The notes beneath the pieces are model-generated. The model was not told the DNA's origin. It made no database searches and saw only the letters and a list, made by a program, of their open reading frames with translations. Below are positions 58,096 to 64,000 of a DNA stretch of 64,000 nt, one piece after another. The stretch is from Micromonospora sp. HK10 (lineage in GTDB: Bacteria > Actinomycetota > Actinomycetes > Mycobacteriales > Micromonosporaceae). The DNA is taken from positions 46,537 to 110,536 of the forward strand of contig NZ_KQ058850.1 of NCBI RefSeq assembly GCF_000982955.1, in the 5' to 3' direction. Each line of letters begins with the position of its first letter. The first letter of the stretch is position 1. A program made the position numbers and the translations under genes.

Positions 58096-59700
58096 ATGAC
58101 GAGGCAGGCGGCGGCCGACGCCGGGGTGGCCCGGGCCGGCAACCTGCTGGAGGTCGGCCGGATCGAGGCCGCCCGGCAGGAACTCGCGACGGTGCTGGCC
58201 GGCGATCCCGAGCACGTCGAGGCGCTGTGCATGTTGGCCCGCGCGTACCAGGCGGAGGACGAGTTCGCCGCGATGCGGGAGGCGGCGGCGCGGGCCGTGG
58301 CGGTCGCACCGGCGCAGCCCGAGGGTCACCTGCTGCTCGCGTTCGCCCAGCTCGGGGTGGACGACCCGACGGCGGCCCGGGCCAGCGCGGCGGAGACCGT
58401 CCGGCTCGCCCCCGACGACTGGCGCGGGTACGCGGCGTCGGCGCTCGCCTCGTTCAATCTCGGGCAGCCCCGCCGGGCCTTCCGGGTGATCAAGCAGGCG
58501 GTGGTGTTGGCCCCGGACTCGGCCGGCCCGCACCACATCCGGGGGTTGATGTTCCAGACGATCGGCTGGCACCGGTCCGCCAACCGGTCGTACCGGCGGG
58601 CGCTGGCGCTCGACCCGGAGCACACCGCGGCCCTCACCGGGCTCGGTCGGGTCGCGGCCACCCAGGGGCGGCTGGCGTCCGCCGCCGGGCATCTCAGCGC
58701 GGTGCTGGCCGCCGAACCGACCAACCCCACCGCCCGCGCCGAACTGGACCGGGTGGTCATCGGCGGCCTCGGCGGGTGGGCGCTGATGTCGGTCTGGACC
58801 GGAGGCTTCATCGGCATGTTCGCCATGCTCCCGTGGGTGTGGGCGCTGGCCGCGCTGCCGCCGCTGCTGTGGCTGCTGTGGGCCGCCCGGACCTGGCGTG
58901 CCCTCTCCCCGGGCGCGCGGGTGTACGCCGGACATCTGCTCCGCGCCGACATCCGGGTCCGCGCCCGGCTGTTCGGGCTGGCGTTGTGCGCGCTCACCGC
59001 GGTCGGGCTGTTCGGCACCGCGCTGGGCCAGGATCCGGACCGGCCGCCGTCGGACGTCATGCTGGGCCTGATGGTGGCGCACCTGCTGGCGCTGTTCGTC
59101 AGCGGGGCGGCCGTGTTCGCCGTCGACCGCCGGGTGGCCGGCCCGCCACCGCCCGCGCCCGGATCGGCGGCCGGTCCGGGCGGCACCCCGGCGGATGCCC
59201 CGAGGACGGCCGGCGCCGCGGCGCAGCCGTCGGGCACCGACCTGCTCGCCGAGCAGCGCGCGGCGTCGTACGGGGGCCGGTGGGCGCTGCGGTTGGCCCG
59301 GGCCGGGGCGGTGTTCACCGTGCTGCCGCTGCTGCTGGCCATCGATCCGCCGGCGTCCTGGCCGGCCCGGGCAGCCGTCGGCGTGGCCGCGCTGGCCGGG
59401 TTCCTCGGCTACGGGGTGTGGTCGCGGCGCCGGCTCATCCGGCGGCCCGGCCGGGAGAACGCCGCGCTCGGGCTGCTGCTCGTCCCGCTGACCCTCGCCG
59501 CGCTGCTGGAACTGGTCACCATCGTGCTGAGCGCGCTCCTGCCGTCGGGTCCGCTGCCCGACAGCGTCGCCGGGCCGGCGTTCCTGGTCACCTGCGCGGG
59601 CCTGCTGGCCTGGCTGGGCTGGCTGCTGCTCGCCGGTCTCCGTGGGCTCGGCCGCCTGGCCCGGGCCGCGCGCCGGCGATCCCACCGCGCGACGGGCTAG
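58096..59700 (+). CDS. TPR-repeat membrane protein
   Basis: A 534-residue protein. The N-terminal 225 residues form TPR repeats (EVGRIEAARQELATVLAGDP, RALALDPEHTAALTGLGRVA, QGRLASAAGHLSAVLAAEP). At least six membrane segments follow, starting GGWALMSVWTGGFIGMFAML. A charged, low-complexity loop with Pro/Ala/Gly lies at about 345-385. ATG at 58096 follows a -10-like TAGGGT (58084-58089) by six bases, so the mRNA is probably leaderless. The family is common in actinobacteria with no known function; the TPR part may hold cytoplasmic partners at the membrane. Confidence 0.8.
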   Translation: MTRQAAADAGVARAGNLLEVGRIEAARQELATVLAGDPEHVEALCMLARAYQAEDEFAAMREAAARAVAVAPAQPEGHLLLAFAQLGVDDPTAARASAAETVRLAPDDWRGYAASALASFNLGQPRRAFRVIKQAVVLAPDSAGPHHIRGLMFQTIGWHRSANRSYRRALALDPEHTAALTGLGRVAATQGRLASAAGHLSAVLAAEPTNPTARAELDRVVIGGLGGWALMSVWTGGFIGMFAMLPWVWALAALPPLLWLLWAARTWRALSPGARVYAGHLLRADIRVRARLFGLALCALTAVGLFGTALGQDPDRPPSDVMLGLMVAHLLALFVSGAAVFAVDRRVAGPPPPAPGSAAGPGGTPADAPRTAGAAAQPSGTDLLAEQRAASYGGRWALRLARAGAVFTVLPLLLAIDPPASWPARAAVGVAALAGFLGYGVWSRRRLIRRPGRENAALGLLLVPLTLAALLELVTIVLSALLPSGPLPDSVAGPAFLVTCAGLLAWLGWLLLAGLRGLGRLARAARRRSHRATG

Positions 59701-60407
59701 ACGGTGCCCGACAGGTACGCCCGGCGTCGGTCCGGTTCGAACTTCTCGATCGCGTACCGGAGCATCACCCGCGGCATGTCCCGGTAGCGGCCGGCCAGGA
59801 ACTCCTCCGCCGCGGCCCGGTCCCGGTTGCCCACCTCGCGCAGCATCCAACCCACCGCCTTGTGCACGAGGTCGTGCGGGTCGCGCAGCAGCCGGTCGGC
59901 GAGCCGGAAGGTCCATTCGAAGTCGCCGGCCCGGATGAAGGCGAACGTCGCCATGACGGCGATCCGCCGGTCCCACACCCGGTCCGACCCGGCCAGCCGG
60001 TCCAGCACGCCGCGGTCCCGGTCGAGCAGCCAGGGCCCGACGAGGTACGGGGCGGACGAGTCGACCAGGTCCCAGTTGTTGATGTGCCCGGTGTTGGCCA
60101 GCACCAAGCGGAAGATCCGGCCCCGCTCCGCCTCGTCGCCCTTGGCGAACTTGCGCACCAGGATGAAGAGCGAAGTCAACCGCTCCTCGTGCACCTCGCC
60201 GGCGAGCAGTTCCGCCGTGTCGGCCAGGGTCAGGTCCCGCCAGTACCGGGCGGCCACCCGGCGCTGGTCCGGCACGCTGACGCCGATGGCGCGGTCGCCC
60301 TCGCCGTACCCGCCGGGGGCCATCTGGAGGAACCGGCTGGTTGCCGCGGCCCGCCCCGGATCGGCGAGGCCGGCGAGGTCGCGCCGGACGTCGGCGGTGG
60401 TGGCCAT
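59697..60407 (-). CDS. DNA alkylation repair enzyme, AlkD-like
   Basis: A 236-residue HEAT-like protein. It contains LFILVRKFAKGDEAERGRIF, NTGHINNWDLVDSSAPYLVG and DRVWDRRIAVMATFAFIRAG, which are signature blocks of the AlkD/AlkC-like DNA alkylation repair family; NWDLVD and DRRIAV line the DNA groove in AlkD. The enzyme removes N3/N7-alkylated bases. ATG at 60407 is the family-like start (MATTADVRRDLAGLADP). It overlaps the end of the convergent TPR gene in CTAG. Confidence 0.88.
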   Translation of the reverse strand: MATTADVRRDLAGLADPGRAAATSRFLQMAPGGYGEGDRAIGVSVPDQRRVAARYWRDLTLADTAELLAGEVHEERLTSLFILVRKFAKGDEAERGRIFRLVLANTGHINNWDLVDSSAPYLVGPWLLDRDRGVLDRLAGSDRVWDRRIAVMATFAFIRAGDFEWTFRLADRLLRDPHDLVHKAVGWMLREVGNRDRAAAEEFLAGRYRDMPRVMLRYAIEKFEPDRRRAYLSGTV

Positions 60408-60466
60408 GACCGGTGAACCTACCGCCACCGCCGGTGCGCCGCCGCCAACCGGGCCCCGGCCCGCCG

Positions 60467-61165
60467 TCACCGCCGCCGGGGCGTGACCAGTCCCGACTCG
60501 TACGCCCAGACGACGAGCTGGGCCCGGTCGCGGCAGTGCAGCTTCGTCATGGCCCGGTTCACGTGGGTCTTGGCGGTCAACGGGCTGATCACCATGCGCT
60601 CGGCGATGTCGTCGTTGGTCAGCCCCCGGGCGACCAGCTCGACGACCTCCTGCTCCCGGGCGGTCAGCACGTCGCGCCCGGCCGCCGGGTCGGCCGGCGG
60701 CGGGCCGGTGACGAACTCGCTGATCAGCGTGCGGGTCACCGCCGGGGCGAGCAGCGCGTCCCCGCGCGCCACCACGGCCACCGCCTGCAACAGGTCGGCG
60801 GGGTCGGCGTCCTTGAGCAGGAACCCGCTGGCGCCCGCCCGCAGCGCGGCGAAGACGTACGAGTCGAGACCGTAGTTGGTGAGGATGAGCACGCGGACCG
60901 CGGTGAGGTCGGGGTCGGCGGCGATCCGCCGGGTGGCTTCGATGCCGTCGAGCCCCGGCATCTGCACGTCCATCAGCACCACGTCCGGCCGGAGCCGCCG
61001 GGACAGCTGGACGGCCGACGCGCCGTCGGCGGCCTCGCCGACCACCAGCAGGTCGTCCTCGGCGTCGAGCAGCGCCCGGAAGCCGGCCCGCATCAGCGCC
61101 TGGTCGTCGGCGAGCAGCACCCGGACCGGCCGCCCGGCGGTCGCCTCCGGCGCGCGGTCGGTCAT
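60467..61165 (-). CDS. NarL/FixJ-family response regulator (second system)
   Basis: A 232-residue regulator with a 14-residue N-terminal extension. The receiver has D20-D21, phospho-acceptor Asp66 (VVLMDVQMPGLDG) and the conserved Lys in FLLKDADPADLL. LuxR-type HTH: LTAREQEVVELVARGLTNDD and SPLTAKTHVNRAMTKL. ATG at 61165 overlaps the kinase stop by four bases. Together with the kinase it is a self-contained two-component pair; targets are unknown, though the divergent AhpD-like operon is close. Confidence 0.93.
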   Translation of the reverse strand: MTDRAPEATAGRPVRVLLADDQALMRAGFRALLDAEDDLLVVGEAADGASAVQLSRRLRPDVVLMDVQMPGLDGIEATRRIAADPDLTAVRVLILTNYGLDSYVFAALRAGASGFLLKDADPADLLQAVAVVARGDALLAPAVTRTLISEFVTGPPPADPAAGRDVLTAREQEVVELVARGLTNDDIAERMVISPLTAKTHVNRAMTKLHCRDRAQLVVWAYESGLVTPRRR

Positions 61166-62292
61166 GCCGGGCCGTTCAGCGGGAACGTGGCCCGGACCGC
61201 GAAGCCACCGTCGTCGCGGGCCGCGGCGTGCAGCGTGCCGCCCAGTCCGGTGACCCGTTCCCGCATGCCGTTCAGGCCCACGCCGGGGGTCACCGGCCGG
61301 ACCGGCGTGGCCTGGCCGTCGTCGGTGACCGAGACGGTCAGCTGCGCCGGGGCGTACGCGAGGTGGATCTGCGCGGTGGCGGCGCCGGCGTGCCGGGCCA
61401 CGTTGGTCAGGGCCTCCTGGACGACCCGGTAACCGGCCTGGTCGACCGCGCTGGGCAGGCCCCGGGGCTGGCCGGTCACGGTCACCCGCACCGGTACGCC
61501 GGCGGACCGGGTCCGCTCGGCGAGTTCCGCCACCCGGTCCAGGCCCACCTCGTCGGCGTCGGCGGGGGAGCGCAGCACGTCCAGCGTGGCCCGTAGCTCC
61601 CGCATCGCCGCGGCGCTGGCCTCCTGGATCGCCAGCAGCGCGGCCGACGGCTCCTCGCCCTGCTTGCGGGCCAGGTGCACGGCGATCCCGGCCTGCACCT
61701 TGATCAGCGAGATGCTGTGGGTCAGCGAGTCGTGCAGGTCCCGGGCGATGCGCAGCCGCTCCTCCCCGGCGCGGCGCAACGCCATCTCCTCGCGGGTGCG
61801 TTCGGCCTCGACCGCCCGCTGCTCGACCTGCTCCAGGTAGGCCCGGCGCTGCCCGGCGACCAGGCCGGCGACGTTGGCGGCCACGAACCAGCCCAGCAGC
61901 AGGGCGGTCCGCTCGGCCAGCTGCTGACCGGCCTCGCCGGCCGGCGCGACCGACACGTCCCGGGCCAGGAAGCCGGCGAGGAAGCCGACGCTGGCCAGCA
62001 CGGCGGCCCACCGGTGCCCGCGCCAGGCGGCGAGGTAGACCGTGCCGAGGACCGGGAACGCGGCCGTCGCCCCGGCGTGCACCCGCAGGTGGACCAGCAG
62101 CATGGCGGCGGTCACCACGGCCAGCGCCAGCACCGGGAACCGGCGGCACACCGCCAGGCCCGCCACCATGATCAGGACCAGGGCGACGTCGGCCGGCCCC
62201 GGTGCGGCGGCGTCCGGGCTGAGCGCGGCGTTGCCGAGCAGCAGGACGCCGAGGGCGAGGCCGGTGAGGGCGTACGGCAGGTCGCGGCGCAT
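61162..62292 (-). CDS. sensor histidine kinase, HisKA_3 type (second system)
   Basis: A 376-residue kinase with five to six membrane segments in residues 1-160, starting LPYALTGLALGVLLLGNAAL, and no large sensor domain. The phospho-acceptor His is in IARDLHDSLTHSISLIKVQA. The HATPase_c domain has YRVVQEALTNVARHA and GVGLNGMRERV. ATG at 62292 is used, although the frame is open far upstream through low-quality sequence. It is divergent from the AhpD-like gene and co-translated with its response regulator. Confidence 0.9.
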   Translation of the reverse strand: MRRDLPYALTGLALGVLLLGNAALSPDAAAPGPADVALVLIMVAGLAVCRRFPVLALAVVTAAMLLVHLRVHAGATAAFPVLGTVYLAAWRGHRWAAVLASVGFLAGFLARDVSVAPAGEAGQQLAERTALLLGWFVAANVAGLVAGQRRAYLEQVEQRAVEAERTREEMALRRAGEERLRIARDLHDSLTHSISLIKVQAGIAVHLARKQGEEPSAALLAIQEASAAAMRELRATLDVLRSPADADEVGLDRVAELAERTRSAGVPVRVTVTGQPRGLPSAVDQAGYRVVQEALTNVARHAGAATAQIHLAYAPAQLTVSVTDDGQATPVRPVTPGVGLNGMRERVTGLGGTLHAAARDDGGFAVRATFPLNGPA

Positions 62293-62436
62293 GACCGGAC
62301 TGTAGAACGCGCGGTCCGGTCCGGGCATCCCGCGCCCGCGGTAGCTGTGGGGTACCGCGACCGCGGTACCGGCGGCCGGGCAAGTGCCTGCGGCGGCACG
62401 ACGTTTTCCCGGCCCGCCGAGACAAGCATCGAGCCC

Positions 62437-63426
62437 ATGACATACCGCTTCTTCACCCCCGCGCCGGCCAGGACGGCGAGTGGACTCACCGCGGCGGTCT
62501 ACCGGCAGCTGCGCGACGAGTTCCTCGGGCCGGTGCCCACCTTCCAGGCGCTCGCGGCGGTGCCCGAGGTGCAGGCCGCGACCTGGTCGCTGCTGAGAGA
62601 GGCGCTGCTCGCCGGGGACGCGTCCCGGGTCGACCGGGAGCTGACCGCGTCGGCGGTGTCCCGGGCCAACCGGTGCCGGTTCTGCGTCGACGCGCACGTG
62701 ATGCTGCTGCACGCCCTCGGCGAGCACGCCCTGGCCGAGGTCATCGCCCAGGGCGGCACGCCGCCGCAGCCGGGGCACGCGGAACTGGTCGCCTGGGCCG
62801 AGGCCAGCCGCACCCCCCGGGCCACCGCCTGGGCCAGCCCGTACGGCCCGGAGGTCACCGGCACGGTGCTCGCCTTCCACTTCATCAACCGGGTCGTCTC
62901 GGCGCTGCTCGACCCGGATCTGCTCCCCGGCGGCCTGCAACGGTCTCCGGTGGTGCGCTCCTTCGGGGGCCGGCTCTACGCCCGGGCGGCCCGCGAGCCG
63001 AAGGAGCCCGGTGGCAGCCTGCCGCTGCTCGGCGTCGATCCGCCGCCGCCACCGGCCTGGGCCGGACGGAGTCCGGTCGGCGTCGCGTACGCGGCGCTGC
63101 GCGACGCCGCCCGGCGCGGCGGCGACCTGCTGGGCGACGTGGCCCGGCGGACCGTCGAGGCCACGGTGCGCTGGGAGGACGGCCGGCACCCGGACCGGCC
63201 CACCGACTGGGCCGTCGACCTGGTCCGGGACGTGCCCGGCGCGGACCGCGTCGGGACCCGGATCGCGCTGCTGGCGGCGTTCGCCCCCAGCGCCGTCACG
63301 GCCGGCGACGTCGCCCTGTGGCGACTGTCCCATCCGGACGACGCCGACCTGGTGCGGCTGGTCGCCTTCGGGGCGATCACGGCCACCGAGCACGTCGCCC
63401 AGACCCTGTCCCCGGCCCACCACTAG
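62437..63426 (+). CDS. AhpD/carboxymuconolactone decarboxylase-like protein, two-domain
   Basis: A 329-residue helical protein. The AhpD-type motif CRFCVDAHVMLLHA lies near residue 75 within the N-terminal domain (ELTASAVSRANRC). The C-terminal half repeats the same helical plan (GTRIALLAAFAPSAVTAGDV, WRLSHPDDADLVRLVAFGAI) but has no second CxxC, so one domain is probably catalytic and one structural. A thiol-peroxidase or disulfide role is inferred. It starts at ATG 62437, nine bases before the small membrane-protein gene on its other side, and likely heads an operon. Confidence 0.8.
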   Translation: MTYRFFTPAPARTASGLTAAVYRQLRDEFLGPVPTFQALAAVPEVQAATWSLLREALLAGDASRVDRELTASAVSRANRCRFCVDAHVMLLHALGEHALAEVIAQGGTPPQPGHAELVAWAEASRTPRATAWASPYGPEVTGTVLAFHFINRVVSALLDPDLLPGGLQRSPVVRSFGGRLYARAAREPKEPGGSLPLLGVDPPPPPAWAGRSPVGVAYAALRDAARRGGDLLGDVARRTVEATVRWEDGRHPDRPTDWAVDLVRDVPGADRVGTRIALLAAFAPSAVTAGDVALWRLSHPDDADLVRLVAFGAITATEHVAQTLSPAHH

Positions 63427-63435
63427 GAGATCGTC

Positions 63436-63888
63436 ATGCGCAAGGCTCTCGTCATCGTCACCAGCGTGCTGCTCGTCGTGTTCGTCCTGCAGTTCGTCTT
63501 CGCCGCCGTGGGTTCGTTCACCAAACCCGCGGGCGAAGGCGCGTACGCGCTGCACAGCGTCACCGGGATGGCGGTGATCCCCGCCCTCACCCTGCTCACC
63601 GTCCTGTTCGCGATCCTGGCGAAGGCGCCCGGCAGGCTGGTCGGTCTGGCCGTCCTGCCGCTCGGCCTGGTGCTCCTGCAGGGGCTCATCGCCGCGCTGG
63701 CGAACGCGTTCACCGACGCGGGGGGTGCCAGCACCCCGCTCGGCCTGACCTTCGCCGGGCTGCACGCGCTCAACGGCATCATCGTGGTCCACGTGGTGGT
63801 CCGGGTGCTCCAGGCGGCGCGGAAGCTGGCCGGCCCCGCGCCGGTCGACGCCACCGAAACGCCGGTGCGGGCCGGGGAGCCGGCGTGA
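63436..63888 (+). CDS. small four-segment membrane protein (DUF6220-like)
   Basis: A 150-residue protein with about four membrane segments (RKALVIVTSVLLVVFVLQFV, HSVTGMAVIPALTLLTVLFA and others) and a short hydrophilic C-terminal tail. It resembles small actinobacterial membrane proteins annotated as DUF6220. ATG at 63436 follows the AhpD-like stop by nine bases; AGGAG lies between them. It is operonic with that gene and with the next one, whose GTG overlaps its stop. A role in membrane or redox homeostasis is a guess. Confidence 0.75.
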   Translation: MRKALVIVTSVLLVVFVLQFVFAAVGSFTKPAGEGAYALHSVTGMAVIPALTLLTVLFAILAKAPGRLVGLAVLPLGLVLLQGLIAALANAFTDAGGASTPLGLTFAGLHALNGIIVVHVVVRVLQAARKLAGPAPVDATETPVRAGEPA

Positions 63889-64000
63889 GCGTCGCCTCGC
63901 TCATCGCCGCCGACCTGCTGATCGCGGTCCTCGCGGCCGCCGGGTGGCTGGGCGCCGGCGCCGCGGCGGCCGCCCGGCGCCGCCGGCTCGCGCTCGGGCT
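63885..64000 (+). CDS. N-terminus of a further membrane protein, cut by the window edge
   Basis: GTG at 63885 overlaps the preceding stop by four bases (GTGA) and opens a frame to the end: MSVASLIAADLLIAVLAAAG, then WLGAGAAAAARRRRLAL. One membrane helix is followed by a basic cluster, giving an N-out or N-in anchor. It is the third gene of the AhpD-like operon. The rest lies beyond the window, so its family cannot be named. Confidence 0.6.
   Translation, partial: MSVASLIAADLLIAVLAAAGWLGAGAAAAARRRRLALG

Noticed and set aside
56257..59976. 1239-residue minus-strand frame
   Set aside because: Antisense shadow of the ABC-F and TPR genes, with Gly/Arg/Gln-rich translation and no domain.
61162..63792. 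long extension upstream of the second histidine kinase
   Set aside because: It would overlap the AhpD-like gene in antisense; the kinase N-terminus at 62292 is natural and the extension lacks coding character.

Overview
This is a very GC-rich, densely coding window with GTG and TTG starts, many 4-base stop/start overlaps and frequent leaderless promoters. Gene content (translational ileS T-box, SigE-type ECF sigma factor, Acg-type nitroreductase, homodimeric AceE, kdp operon, XRE-TPR regulator with small satellite genes) and codon style point to an actinomycete, most likely Micromonosporaceae (Micromonospora-like). It reads as chromosome: no rRNA, CRISPR array, transposase, phage gene or large biosynthetic cluster was found.

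Layout. 1-2.4 kb: tail of an unknown gene, then an ECF sigma factor with a membrane beta-propeller partner. 2.7-7.9 kb: a possible Fe-S-sensing regulator divergent from a universal stress protein, an Acg-type nitroreductase and aceE. 7.9-10.1 kb: a Clp-N-domain protein and small HTH protein with a palindromic operator, divergent from an epoxide hydrolase. 10.1-14.9 kb: NarL-type two-component system, CDP-alcohol phosphatidyltransferase with a VTT-type membrane protein, and a PadR/membrane-protein pair. 15-17.3 kb: GntR(YtrA)-ABC transporter operon with a 19-bp-arm inverted repeat. 17.3-20.7 kb: ileS behind a T-box leader. 20.7-24 kb: TetR regulator with tandem operators, a divergent TIM-barrel-like protein and a GHL10-type lipid-anchored or membrane-anchored glycoside hydrolase. 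24.2-26.6 kb: a tRNA-Pro-like cloverleaf ending one base before the start codon of an unrecognised 757-residue protein; this is the most unusual locus here. 26.7-30.3 kb: MFS transporter and a MerR-controlled ABC drug-exporter operon.

30.3-38.7 kb: complete kdp potassium-uptake operon in the order small ORF-kdpF-A-B-C-D-E. 39-44.3 kb: DinB-like protein, MocR regulator with a carboxymuconolactone decarboxylase-like target, a truncated membrane-anchor fragment, a stand-alone mraY and a HEAT-repeat protein. 44.4-50.6 kb: a frameshifted phosphotransferase pseudogene, sulfotransferase, EamA/LysR pair, small HTH protein with a palindrome touching its start codon, MFS transporter and a CoaD-like nucleotidyltransferase. 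50.8-52.1 kb: 16-codon ORF, alpha/beta hydrolase, YCII protein. 52.3-55 kb: Nudix hydrolase, XRE-TPR regulator and a divergent three-gene operon of very small proteins around two perfect palindromes. 55-60.4 kb: CapA lipoprotein, ABC-F ATPase behind a leader peptide and attenuator-like hairpin, TPR membrane protein, AlkD-like DNA repair protein. 60.5-64 kb: second NarL-type two-component system, AhpD-like protein and small membrane proteins running off the end.

All functional calls rest on reading motifs, lengths and context by eye. No database search or folding program was run, so operators and RNA structures are pattern-based inferences unless stated otherwise.
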